This document shows, piece after piece, positions 9,441 to 17,977 of a stretch of DNA of 64,000 bases. Location of the stretch: assembly GCA_037447125.1 (NCBI GenBank), contig JBBIHG010000001.1:186001-250000 (forward strand), in the 5' to 3' direction. A program made the translations under genes and the position numbers. Within the stretch, counting starts at the first letter, position 1, and each line of letters opens with the position of its first letter. Below the pieces are notes generated by a model. The model saw nothing but the letters and a program-made list of their open reading frames with translations. It searched no databases and was not told the origin of the DNA. The DNA comes from UBA2029 sp037447125 (GTDB lineage: Bacteria; Chloroflexota; Anaerolineae; Aggregatilineales; Aggregatilineaceae).

Positions 9441-11877
9441 AACTATGGCCCCCCAAAGACTCATGACGCGCGTCAGGCGTTGCCGGGCGCTGACCCGCAG
9501 CACCTGTTGGCGGAAACAGTGCCCATTCCAGCACCTCGTCCATACGCGCTACAAGCTTGAGATCGATGTCGCGCAGCACGCGCCTGGGAATCTCCGTCAG
9601 GTCTTTCTCGTTGCGTTTGGGCAGCAGCACCTGCCGCACGCCCGCCCGGTGCGCCGTCAGAATCTTCTCGCGAACGCCCCCCACCGGCAGCACGCGCCCG
9701 CGCAGCGTGATCTCGCCTGTCATAGCCACATCGCGCCGAACCTTGCGCTGTGTGAGCGCCGAGACCATCGCCGTCGCCACAGTGATCCCTGCCGAAGGAC
9801 CATCCTTGGGGATCGCACCCTCCGGGAGATGCACGTGGATGTCCAGCCGGTCAAACTCGTCTGGCTCAATTCCCAGTTGCCGCGCCCGCGAGCGCGTGTA
9901 GCTCAATGCCGCCTGCACTGACTCCTGCATGACATCACCAAGCTGCCCGGTGATGAGCAGGCCACCCTTGCCCGGCATCAATGTCACCTCGATGGCCATG
10001 GTGTCGCCGCCAGCCTCGGTCCAGGCCAGCCCGGTGGCCACGCCGACCTCGTCCGTCTCCTCGGCCAGCGTCGGCAAAAAAGGCGGCGGACCGAGATAAG
10101 TTGAAAGTTTCTCGGCACTGATTCGTTGGATGACTCTCCTGCCTTCGGCGACACGGCGCGCCAGCTTGCGGCACACCTTGGCGATCTCGCGCTCCAGATT
10201 GCGCACGCCGGCCTCATACGTATACTCACGACAGATCAGGCGCAGCGCGGCCTCGTCGAAGTGCACGCCACGCCCCTCCAGGCCGTGCTGCCTGAGCTGG
10301 CGCGGCACCAGAAACCGCCTGGCGATGCTGATCTTCTCGTCTTCCACATAGCCAGGGAACTCGATCACCTCCATGCGGTCCAACAGCGCCGGCGGAATCG
10401 GATCCAGGTAGTTCGCTGTCGTGATGAAGAACACGTGCGATAGATCGTAGCTGACGTCGAGATAGTGGTCAGAGAAGGCATGGTTCTGTTCCGGATCGAG
10501 CACTTCGAGCAACGCCGCCGCCGGGTCGCCGCGAAAATCGGCGCCGAGCTTGTCCACCTCGTCGAGCATGAATACCGGGTTGACCGTCCCTGCGCGGCGC
10601 ATCGTCTGGACGATCCGCCCCGGCAGCGCTCCAATGTACGTTCGCCGGTGCCCGCGTATCTCGGCCTCGTCGTGAACGCCCCCCAGGCTGACGCGCACGA
10701 ATTCGCGCCCCAGAGCGCTGGCGATACTCTTGCCGAGCGACGTCTTGCCGGTGCCGGGCGGCCCGACGAAACACAGAATAGGCGTCTTCATTTCCTCGCC
10801 GGCCAACTGGTGCACCGCCATGTGCTCCAGGATGCGCTCCTTCGCCTTGGGCAGCCCGAAGTGCTCGGCGTCCAGAATGCGCGCCGCATGAGCCAGATCG
10901 CGATTGTCATCGGACTGGGTCAACCAGGGCAGGTCAAGCAGCCAATCGAGATAGGTGCGGATAATCCCGACCTCTGGAGACATTGGCGGGATCATCGCCA
11001 GCCTGCCCAACTCCTTAAGCGCCTTGTCCTTGGCCTCGGAGGTCATCTCCTTCTGCTCGACGCGCTCGCGCAGGTCATTCAGCTCTTGCTGAAAGATGTC
11101 GGCTTCGCCCAGCTCATGCTGGATCACGCGCATCTGCTCGCGCAGGAACATCTCGCGTTGCCCACGATCAACCTCGCGGCGGACCTGAGACTGAATGCTC
11201 TCCTCCAGTTCCAGCACTTCCAGCTCGCGCCCCAGCAAGACGCTGACCTGGCGCAGGCGCTCAGCCGGATCGGCGGTTGCGAGCAACGCCTGCCGCTCCT
11301 CCAGGTCCAGGTCGAGCGTGGACGAGATCATATCCGCCAGCCAACCCGGCTCGTCAATATTCAGCGCATAGACGTACACTTCCTCAGGAAGCTGAGGGCT
11401 GAGGTCCACGCATTTCTGAAACAGACTCAGCGCAGCCCGCATCAGTGCCGTCACTTCGCGCGTATCTGGCGACTGCTCAGCGATGGGACGTGCCCGCACC
11501 CGGAAATAAGGTGCGGTCTGCAGGAACTCCACGATTTGCACACGCCGCCTGCCCTGGGCCAGCACGCTGGTCCCCCCATCCGGCAGGTGCATCAGGCGCC
11601 CGAGTGCCATCTCTGTGCCCCGCGTGTGCATGTCCTCGGCAGAGAACACTGTCGCCTCAGGATCGCGCAGCAGGGCACCGATGACCGTCTCGTGGCGGGC
11701 CTGCGCTTCGCCCACGGCAACGATGTCCGACTCGCGCTGCAGCACCAGCGGGGCCACCATATTCGGATACACGACAATGCCTGACAGCGGGACCAGCGTC
11801 GCCGCGATCAGCCCGTCCGCGTCAAGTTCGGCGTCCTTGATCGCGTAGAAGTCGTGGAGACCGTGCCCGATCATCAT
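9424..11877 (-). CDS. lon: ATP-dependent protease Lon
   Basis: Lon is a cytosolic AAA+ serine protease for damaged and regulatory proteins. About 817 residues show the complete bacterial LonA layout. The N-terminal substrate domain begins PLSGIVVYPNMVAPL. A coiled-coil segment surrounds the QREMFLREQMR region. Walker A GPPGTGKTS lies near residue 370, with Walker B FMLDEVDKL after it. The protease domain has the catalytic Ser in KDGPSAGITVA near residue 693 and the catalytic Lys about 43 residues later in the GGVREKILTAHRAG region. Length is normal. The frame opens with TTG-ATG-ATG; I take the first ATG. The spacing to folC upstream is about 60 nt. Confidence 0.96.
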   Translation of the reverse strand: MMIGHGLHDFYAIKDAELDADGLIAATLVPLSGIVVYPNMVAPLVLQRESDIVAVGEAQARHETVIGALLRDPEATVFSAEDMHTRGTEMALGRLMHLPDGGTSVLAQGRRRVQIVEFLQTAPYFRVRARPIAEQSPDTREVTALMRAALSLFQKCVDLSPQLPEEVYVYALNIDEPGWLADMISSTLDLDLEERQALLATADPAERLRQVSVLLGRELEVLELEESIQSQVRREVDRGQREMFLREQMRVIQHELGEADIFQQELNDLRERVEQKEMTSEAKDKALKELGRLAMIPPMSPEVGIIRTYLDWLLDLPWLTQSDDNRDLAHAARILDAEHFGLPKAKERILEHMAVHQLAGEEMKTPILCFVGPPGTGKTSLGKSIASALGREFVRVSLGGVHDEAEIRGHRRTYIGALPGRIVQTMRRAGTVNPVFMLDEVDKLGADFRGDPAAALLEVLDPEQNHAFSDHYLDVSYDLSHVFFITTANYLDPIPPALLDRMEVIEFPGYVEDEKISIARRFLVPRQLRQHGLEGRGVHFDEAALRLICREYTYEAGVRNLEREIAKVCRKLARRVAEGRRVIQRISAEKLSTYLGPPPFLPTLAEETDEVGVATGLAWTEAGGDTMAIEVTLMPGKGGLLITGQLGDVMQESVQAALSYTRSRARQLGIEPDEFDRLDIHVHLPEGAIPKDGPSAGITVATAMVSALTQRKVRRDVAMTGEITLRGRVLPVGGVREKILTAHRAGVRQVLLPKRNEKDLTEIPRRVLRDIDLKLVARMDEVLEWALFPPTGAAGQRPATPDARHESLGGHSYAAEQ

Positions 11878-11935
11878 CAACAGCCAATGCCCTCATCTAT
11901 CGCAGGAGCTCACACCCCCAGACCGCCGCTGCCCC

Positions 11936-13327
11936 TCAGGGGGTCGTCGTATCAGAAGAGAGCGGATCTCCCACCGCTGCCCTGACCACATGACCAGCGG
12001 GCAGGCCGCAGACCGTTCGCACCTCGCCGACTATGAACAGCGAGCCTGTGGTCAAAACCATGCCATTCGGCCCCACCGCTGTCTCCGCTCGTTGAAGCGC
12101 CTCACCCACATCGGGAATCTGGCAGACCGGGCCGGCAAACCCGGCTTCGCGCGCCTGGGCCTCAATGACGGAAGGAGCCAGGGCGCGTGGGTGCACGGCC
12201 TGCGCTGCGTAGAGAATGTCCACTGTCGGCAGCAGCGCTCGGAACATCCCCGTCACGTCCTTGTCCTCCGATGCGCCAAAGATGAGCGCCAGGGGACGCT
12301 GCGTGAACAGGCTATCCAGCGCCGCGCGGAGCCGGAGGGCCGACTCGCCGTTGTGCGCGGCATCGAGGACGAGCAACGGCGTGCGCTCGATCACTTCCAG
12401 GCGCCCCGGCCAGTCTACGCGCTCAAGACCACGACGGATACCGTCGCTCGTCACCGGAATGCCGGCTTGAGCAACGCAGTGCAGCGTTGCCAGCGCCACT
12501 GCGCCATTGAGCGCCTGATGCTCGCCCGTCAGCGCCGTGAAGTAGGACGCCATCGCCCCGCCCTGCGGCCCGGCCCGGAACCACTCACCGCTGAGTGTGC
12601 CCCGCTCCGCAACGAATGTCCAATCGCGCCCGACCAGTACCAACGGCGAATCGCAGTCCGCAGCCACTCTCTCGACCACGGCCAGCGCTTCGGCTGGCTG
12701 CGGCGCGCTCACCACAGGGACGCCCGGCTTGATGATCCCCGCCTTCTCGCGCGCAATGGATGCAAGCGAGTCTCCTAACAGGTGCATATGGTCGTAGCTG
12801 AGGCTGGTGATCACTGAGACAACCGGCATCACGACGTTCGTGGCGTCCAGGCGGCCCCCCAATCCCACCTCGATGACGGCCACGTCCACCTGCTGTTGGG
12901 CGAAGTAGAGGAAACCCAGGGCAGTCGTGACCTCGAACCAGGTGATCCCCGGGATCTCGTCCACAATCGGGCGAAGCTGGCTCACCAGCGCGGTGAAATC
13001 CTCCGGACTGATCAGTTCGTTGTTGATGCGAAACCGCTCGCGATAGTCCTGCAGGTGCGGCGAGGAGTACAGCCCAACTTTCAGCCCCGATGCGCGCAGC
13101 GCCGAGGCGCACATGGCGCCGACTGATCCCTTGCCCTTGGTGCCCGTGATGTGAATCACCGGATAGGCGCGGTGCGGGTCGCCCAGCGCCCGCAGGACGG
13201 CGCGGGGCCGATCAAGCGTCATCACCTCGGGGGCGTAGCGCATGTGGCGCTCGATCTCCCAATTGACGAAGCCATACAGGTAGTCCAATGCATCAGAGTA
13301 TGTGGCGAAAGGGTTGGCCGGTGTCAT
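11936..13327 (-). CDS. folC: Bifunctional dihydrofolate synthase / folylpolyglutamate synthase
   Basis: FolC attaches glutamate to dihydropteroate and then extends the polyglutamate tail of folates. The P-loop TGTKGKGS falls at residues 61-68 from the chosen start. It is followed by YSSPHLQDYRERFRIN, the Mur-ligase-like block SLSYDHMHLLGDSLASIAREKAGIIKPGVPVV, and the C-terminal LVLDAAHNGESALRL. The 463-residue length fits the family. The ATG at 13327 is preceded by GGAGACC and gives MTPANPF; the frame can be read 11 codons further upstream, but without a ribosome binding site. The gene is divergent from the membrane protein gene at 13612. Confidence 0.95.
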   Translation of the reverse strand: MTPANPFATYSDALDYLYGFVNWEIERHMRYAPEVMTLDRPRAVLRALGDPHRAYPVIHITGTKGKGSVGAMCASALRASGLKVGLYSSPHLQDYRERFRINNELISPEDFTALVSQLRPIVDEIPGITWFEVTTALGFLYFAQQQVDVAVIEVGLGGRLDATNVVMPVVSVITSLSYDHMHLLGDSLASIAREKAGIIKPGVPVVSAPQPAEALAVVERVAADCDSPLVLVGRDWTFVAERGTLSGEWFRAGPQGGAMASYFTALTGEHQALNGAVALATLHCVAQAGIPVTSDGIRRGLERVDWPGRLEVIERTPLLVLDAAHNGESALRLRAALDSLFTQRPLALIFGASEDKDVTGMFRALLPTVDILYAAQAVHPRALAPSVIEAQAREAGFAGPVCQIPDVGEALQRAETAVGPNGMVLTTGSLFIVGEVRTVCGLPAGHVVRAAVGDPLSSDTTTP

Positions 13328-13416
13328 ACGGTCTCCATGAGTGCGATAGCCAGGATACAATACAGGGGATGTTGGAACTGTTCAGCGCCAAGGCCCAGCC
13401 GCGCTCGCGAACTGAA

Positions 13417-13446
13417 TTGCGCATTATCCCACATATCCCACATACT
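13417..13446 (+). promoter_or_regulatory. Candidate promoter with tandem TATCCCACA operator
   Basis: Two perfect abutting copies of TATCCCACA occupy 13425-13442. They lie inside the 18-bp spacer of a possible plus-strand promoter: TTGCGC at 13417-13422 and CATACT at 13441-13446. The next gene on this strand starts at 13612. The folC start is 90 bp to the left on the other strand, so the site could serve either gene. The remaining 165 bp before 13612 also holds TACAAT at 13564 and TAGAAT at 13569 without a convincing -35. Confidence 0.35.
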
Positions 13447-13611
13447 ACCGTTAAAAAGAGCGCCTTACAAGGGCCAGATCAACCAACGGGGCCGTGTCCC
13501 CATCGTTCGCCGACGGAATCCAGGCGGTATACGGGCGCGACACCCCCCGGTTCCACCTTCTGGTACAATAGAATACTGGTCATGTGCTCGCGCTAGCCTG
13601 CTGAGGGGATT

Positions 13612-15003
13612 ATGCGCCTTCCAAAGACACTGGTCGTGCTCGCGGCGCTGGTCGCGCTGCTGATCGCCATCGGGATTGGGTATCTTGTGTTGCGTCCGCC
13701 GGTCGTACTGCTGACGGCTGCCTCGTTCGACAGGGATCGCATCTCGCCCAATGCCGACGGCCAGGATGACGTGGCTGTGATCCAGTACAAGCTGTCGCGA
13801 CCGGCCAGCGTCAACATCTATCTTGAAGCATCCAGTGGCGAACGCTTCTACTTCCGCCAGGATGAGCGCCGTTCGGCAGGAAGCTACCGGGTGCTGTTCA
13901 GCGGGATTGTGGACGGTTACACGTTGCCCGGCGAGACCATCGCCGGTGTCATCGAGCGCAGGCTGATCCCAAACGATACCTATACGTGGGTTATCGAGGC
14001 CGCCGCAGACGGCAAGGTCGAGCGCAAGAGCGGCACACTTCTGGTCGAAAATGCCGACAGCGCCCTGCCCGAGATAATGGCGTTTGACATAAGCCCCACC
14101 GAGTTTACACCTAACCAGGACGGCATCCGCGACCGGGTGAGCATCAACGTCTATCTGGCCAAGCCGGCCAGCCTGTCCGTCTACCTGGAGGACGCGACGG
14201 GCCAGCGCTACTACCTACCGGAGCGCGAGCTTGGGCGCGAGCCGGGCGATATGGGCAATCACGAGTTCGACTACGACGGAGGGGTGGACCAGAAAATGGC
14301 GCCGCCCCCGGACGATGAATACGCAGTATTCGCCGTGGCGCAAGATGATGAGGGCCAGCGCATCGTTCGCCAGAGCCACCTGGTCATCCGCGACGGGGGG
14401 CTGCCACAGGTCGAGATCGTCCCCCAGATCACCGGTGCGGTCGTCTACTTCGGGAGAATGGCCTACGACGAGCGCTACTTCACGAGCCTGGTGGTTGACG
14501 GCAAGCGACTCGCCAAGCCCGAAGGCGTCATTTCCGATCTGACCACGCTGACCCTCACTCAGGGCGATCTACTCGTCTTCAAGCTGACAGTCCACAACTA
14601 CGGGGCAACGCCTATCCGCACTGCCGGGCCGTTCCCAGGCACAGTCTACCAGTTCGACCAGACGGCGGCTAGCCTGGAAGCCTACGAGGAATCTGGCGCG
14701 TGGCGCATCGGCATCAACTGCCACACGGCCTACAGCGACTTCCCCTGGCGTTGGGCGCTGGGCCCCCTGGACGAGCTTCAGACTGTATACGATGACGAGC
14801 GAGACGAGACGTACTACTACCTGTTGCCCGGTCAGCGGGCCGAGGTATGGGGCGCCATCCGCATGACCGAAATCCGCAAGGCCCGCAACCCGCAGGAGTG
14901 TTGGGCGGGCCTGATTCACGAGGATGTGGGCATCCCGCCCTTCCAGAGCCGGGTCGGAGCGCGTGAGATCGAGCTGGTACCGGCGAGTCCTGGGTCCGGC
15001 TAG
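13612..15003 (+). CDS. Membrane-anchored protein with FlgD-like Ig repeats
   Basis: The 463-residue protein has an N-terminal membrane anchor (LVVLAALVALLIAIGIGYLVL, uncleaved or signal-like) and the remainder outside. Two beta-sandwich repeats begin with the motifs SPNADGQDD (near residue 42) and TPNQDGIRD (near residue 165). These are the Asp-rich starts of FlgD-like or gliding-motility C-terminal Ig domains. Each is followed by the block pattern VYLE(D/A)...G.RYY. The last 180 residues have no recognised family but contain FKLTVHNYGATPI, an Ig-like strand pattern. TGAGGGG lies 5 nt before the ATG. It leads a plus-strand run with a solute-binding lipoprotein and two glycosyltransferases, suggesting a cell-surface role. 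Confidence 0.75.
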   Translation: MRLPKTLVVLAALVALLIAIGIGYLVLRPPVVLLTAASFDRDRISPNADGQDDVAVIQYKLSRPASVNIYLEASSGERFYFRQDERRSAGSYRVLFSGIVDGYTLPGETIAGVIERRLIPNDTYTWVIEAAADGKVERKSGTLLVENADSALPEIMAFDISPTEFTPNQDGIRDRVSINVYLAKPASLSVYLEDATGQRYYLPERELGREPGDMGNHEFDYDGGVDQKMAPPPDDEYAVFAVAQDDEGQRIVRQSHLVIRDGGLPQVEIVPQITGAVVYFGRMAYDERYFTSLVVDGKRLAKPEGVISDLTTLTLTQGDLLVFKLTVHNYGATPIRTAGPFPGTVYQFDQTAASLEAYEESGAWRIGINCHTAYSDFPWRWALGPLDELQTVYDDERDETYYYLLPGQRAEVWGAIRMTEIRKARNPQECWAGLIHEDVGIPPFQSRVGAREIELVPASPGSG

Positions 15004-15018
15004 GCACGTCTGAGCGCC

Positions 15019-15047
15019 TTGCCGTGCCGAATCAACTGCTGTACTAT
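15019..15047 (+). promoter_or_regulatory. Sigma-70 promoter upstream of the PhnD-like lipoprotein gene
   Basis: TTGCCG at 15019-15024, a 17-bp spacer and TACTAT at 15042-15047 predict a start near 15054. That is about 20 nt before the strong Shine-Dalgarno GGAGGTGA at 15074-15081. Confidence 0.5.
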
Positions 15048-15150
15048 GGTGAAGGATTGTTGGCGAGTCAGGGGGAGGTGAGTTATCAGTCACCAGCCAC
15101 ATCTCAGGCAGACCCTGGCGGCAGGGACCCTGTTCCTGGCGCTTTTTCTC

Positions 15151-16191
15151 GTGGCCTGTGGCGGTTCGGATGGTGGACGGCGAGCGACCCCTGTGCCCAC
15201 ACGCATCCCCCCAACGCCGACAGCTCGCTCGACCGCCCTGCCCGAAGTCCGCGAAGCGCCAGCCATCGGCGCGCAAGAGCGCCCGATCGCCGTCTACCTG
15301 GCGTTGCCGGAAGAACGAGTCACCACAGACGCGCAGGAAATCGGTCGCGAGCTGCAGCGCCAGTTGAGCGACGAGACCGGACTGGCTTTCACCGTCACCT
15401 TCACCGATGAGAGCACCGCTCTTGCCGAGTTGTGCAGCGGTGCGCCCACCCTGGCCTGGGCGAGCGCCTTCACCTATGCTGCTGCTCGCGATCAGTGCGA
15501 GGTCGAGCCTCTGCTGGCCGCCAAACGCGGGCGCGCTCCGGCCTTCGACATTGGGCAGACCGGCGAGATCGTCGGGCGAGCCGACATCACCGCGCTAGCG
15601 CAGTTGGCCGGGCAAGTCTTCTGCCGGAGCGCGCAGCAGGACTTCACAACTGCCTGGGTCATCCCGGCCCTGCGCATGGGCAGTCAGGGCATCAACCCCT
15701 TCCTCGATCTGGGCGCTGTCCGTGACTACGAGGACGATCAGGCGCTGATCCGCGCCCTCTATGACGGTGAATGTGCCGCCGCCGCGCTGCGCGCTGGAGA
15801 TTTCGACAGGGCGCTGCTCGCGGTGGCCAGGGCCGCGCAGACTGCGGAGGACTCGCTGCCGAGCTATGACGAGCTGGCCAAGGCGCTACACGTCGTCGCC
15901 CCGGCCGGCGACACGAAAGCGCCCGCCGATCCTGTCTACTGGCCAGGTTTCGAGGAGGGAGTTGTGCCCTACGAGACGCTCATCACCGCGCCGATGGGCG
16001 CCCTGCCCCAGACCTTGCGCGACAGCGCCGAGATGGCCATCACCGCGTTCTTCACCGACCGCATAGACGGAGCGCTGCGGGCCAAGCGGCTACTGACCGC
16101 CGACGGGGTGTTTGCAGTGGACTCTGGCCACTACACCGCCTTCCTCACCATGCTGTCGGACGCCGGCTGGAGCATGGCTTCTGCGCGATGA
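15151..16191 (+). CDS. PhnD-like phosphate/phosphonate-type solute-binding lipoprotein
   Basis: The body of the protein (PIAVYLALPEERVTTDAQEIGRELQ..., LAWASAFTYAAA, FCRSAQQDFTTAWVIPALRM, YDGECAAAAL, LPQTLRDS) resembles PhnD-type periplasmic-binding-fold receptors of phosphate/phosphonate ABC importers. Coordinates begin at the first standard codon, GTG 15151. That codon falls inside the lipobox LVAC, so it cannot be the true start. The same open frame upstream encodes a textbook lipoprotein signal of about 25 residues from 15085 to 15159. Its first codon is ATC, six nt after a perfect GGAGGTGA, and a TGA at 15079-15081 closes the frame. I infer translation from AUC at 15085, or else a sequence error. 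No transporter permease or ATPase is adjacent. Confidence 0.8.
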   Translation: MACGGSDGGRRATPVPTRIPPTPTARSTALPEVREAPAIGAQERPIAVYLALPEERVTTDAQEIGRELQRQLSDETGLAFTVTFTDESTALAELCSGAPTLAWASAFTYAAARDQCEVEPLLAAKRGRAPAFDIGQTGEIVGRADITALAQLAGQVFCRSAQQDFTTAWVIPALRMGSQGINPFLDLGAVRDYEDDQALIRALYDGECAAAALRAGDFDRALLAVARAAQTAEDSLPSYDELAKALHVVAPAGDTKAPADPVYWPGFEEGVVPYETLITAPMGALPQTLRDSAEMAITAFFTDRIDGALRAKRLLTADGVFAVDSGHYTAFLTMLSDAGWSMASAR

Positions 16192-16238
16192 GCCGGCGTC
16201 GCTGTGCCGAGTCTCGTCACCGGGCAAGCTGACCCATC

Positions 16239-17216
16239 ATGGCGCACGATCTGGCCGTCATCATCGTCTCGTGGAATACGCGCGACCTGACTCTCAACGC
16301 GCTGCGCACCCTCTGCGCGGACCTGGCGGCGCACGGCCCGGATGCGGAGATCTGGGTGGTGGACTGCGCCTCAGCCGACGGCACGCCTGGCGCCATCCGC
16401 CAGGCGTTCCCGCAGGTGAAAGTCATCGCCAGCGCTGACAACCTGGGCTTCGCCGCCGGCAACAATCTCGCCCTGGAACGCATGGGATTCAATCGGACGC
16501 CCGGCTCGCCAGCCGGCGACGACTTGCCGCGCGCCGTCTATTTCCTCAACCCGGACACCGAGACGACTCCTGGTGCGACGCGCGCCCTCTACGATGCACT
16601 GCTGCGTCTGCCTTCTGCCGGGGTTGTCGGCGCGCAGCTCGCCTACGGTGACGGGACATTTCAGCATGGTGCGTTCAGGTTCCCCGGTCTTGTCCAGCTT
16701 GTCATCGAGCTATTCCCCGTTCCAGCGCGCCTGTACGACTCGCGGCTCAATGGCCGTTACCCGCGCCGTCGCTATGCCCAGGGCGAGCCGTTTGCGGTGG
16801 ATCACACCCTCGGAGCGACCATGATGGTCCGGCGTGAAGTGATTGCCGCCACCGGCATGTTTGACGAGGGATACTTCATGTACTGCGAGGAAATTGATTG
16901 GAGTCTGCGCATCCGGCGGGCGGGCTGGCAAATCTATGCCGTTCCCGCTGCACGGGTCGCTCACCTCGGCGGGCAGAGCACCAGCCAAATCCGCGCCCAG
17001 AGCGTCATCAACCTGTGGCGCAGCCGGCTCCGCCTGTTCGACCAGCACTACGCCCCGCCGCGGCGGTTCCTGGCCCGCTGGCTGGTGCGCCTGGGGATGC
17101 GCTGGCGACTCCGCCAGACGGAGCGGCCCTACCGCGCGGGCGTGCTCTCGGCAGCGGACAGCACGGCGCTGGTCGCCGCGTACCTGGCTGTCCTGGAGGC
17201 AGCGAGAACGCCATGA
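16239..17216 (+). CDS. Family 2 glycosyltransferase (rhamnosyltransferase-like)
   Basis: A 325-residue GT-A fold enzyme expected to transfer a sugar from a nucleotide donor to a surface glycan. Visible motifs are AVIIVSWNTRDLTLNALRTL at the N-terminus, VVDCASADGT, NLGFAAGNN, the metal-binding stretch FLNPDTE (DxD equivalent) and LGATMMVRREVI, and YCEEIDWSLRIRRAGW. This is the WcaA/rhamnosyltransferase pattern. The C-terminal region (RSRLRLFDQHY...) is basic and may sit at the membrane face. It overlaps the next glycosyltransferase gene by 4 nt. Confidence 0.9.
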   Translation: MAHDLAVIIVSWNTRDLTLNALRTLCADLAAHGPDAEIWVVDCASADGTPGAIRQAFPQVKVIASADNLGFAAGNNLALERMGFNRTPGSPAGDDLPRAVYFLNPDTETTPGATRALYDALLRLPSAGVVGAQLAYGDGTFQHGAFRFPGLVQLVIELFPVPARLYDSRLNGRYPRRRYAQGEPFAVDHTLGATMMVRREVIAATGMFDEGYFMYCEEIDWSLRIRRAGWQIYAVPAARVAHLGGQSTSQIRAQSVINLWRSRLRLFDQHYAPPRRFLARWLVRLGMRWRLRQTERPYRAGVLSAADSTALVAAYLAVLEAARTP

Positions 17217-17968
17217 GCAGCGACCTGGCCGCCGTCATTCTGGCCCGCAATGAAGCTGAGAACATCGTCGAGTGCATCGAGAGCGTGCGCTGGGCAGGGC
17301 GTGTGGTCGTCGTGGTGGATACCCGCAGCAGCGATGCCACGGTGGAATTGGCCACCCAGGCGGGCGCCGAGGTCCTGCTCAACCGCTTCGAGAACTACGC
17401 CCAGCAGCGCAACGACGCGCTGACCCTGATCGAAGCGGACTGGATTCTCTTCGTGGACGCCGATGAGCGCTCCACCCCCGCCCAGGCGCAGGAGATCCGG
17501 GCTTTGCTCGCCAGCGCCGTCCACAACGGCTACTGGATTCCGCGCCACAACTACATCTTCGGCAGGCTGACCCGGCACACGGGCTGGTATCCCGACTACC
17601 AGATGCGCCTGCTCCGGCGCGGACGGGCGCACTACGACCCGCAGCGGCAAGTACACGAGCTGGTCCTGCTGGACGGAGAGCCAGGTTATCTGTCATCGCC
17701 GCTCATTCACTACAACTACCGCAGCTTCCGCCAGTTTCGAGAGAAGCAGCGACGCTACGTAGCCTTCGATGCCCGTATTCTGCACGAGCAAGGGATCAGG
17801 CCACGACCGCACAAGTTCATCACTCAGCCACTGCGCCAGCTCCACTGGCGCTTCATCACGCTGCAAGGGTATCGGGACGGGCTGCATGGGCTGCGGCTGA
17901 GCCTGCTCATGGCCTGGTACGAACTGCAGAAGTACATCCACCTGCGCCAGATCTCGCGGAAGGCATGA
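17213..17968 (+). CDS. Family 2 glycosyltransferase (WaaE/KdtX-like)
   Basis: A 251-residue enzyme with the short GT2 pattern of lipopolysaccharide-core-type transferases. Motifs are AAVILARNEAENIVECIESV, VVVDTRSSDATVELA, the metal-binding FVDADER, YWIPRHNYIFGR, WYPDYQMRLLRR and VHELVLLDGEPGYL. Acceptor and sugar are unknown. The start ATG at 17213 overlaps the preceding stop by 4 nt. It ends 9 nt before the convergent stop of the gene at 17978. Confidence 0.88.
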   Translation: MSSDLAAVILARNEAENIVECIESVRWAGRVVVVVDTRSSDATVELATQAGAEVLLNRFENYAQQRNDALTLIEADWILFVDADERSTPAQAQEIRALLASAVHNGYWIPRHNYIFGRLTRHTGWYPDYQMRLLRRGRAHYDPQRQVHELVLLDGEPGYLSSPLIHYNYRSFRQFREKQRRYVAFDARILHEQGIRPRPHKFITQPLRQLHWRFITLQGYRDGLHGLRLSLLMAWYELQKYIHLRQISRKA

Positions 17969-17977
17969 CCCTGGTCG

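Noticed and set aside
8076..9560. 494-codon plus-strand ORF opposite the AlbA_2-type regulator
   Set aside because: Low-complexity antisense shadow; the minus-strand gene has clear domains.
13288..13596. Plus-strand ORF of 102 codons across the folC divergent region
   Set aside because: It overlaps the folC start and promoter elements and has no recognisable domain; an internal ATG at 13369 gives a frame with no support either.
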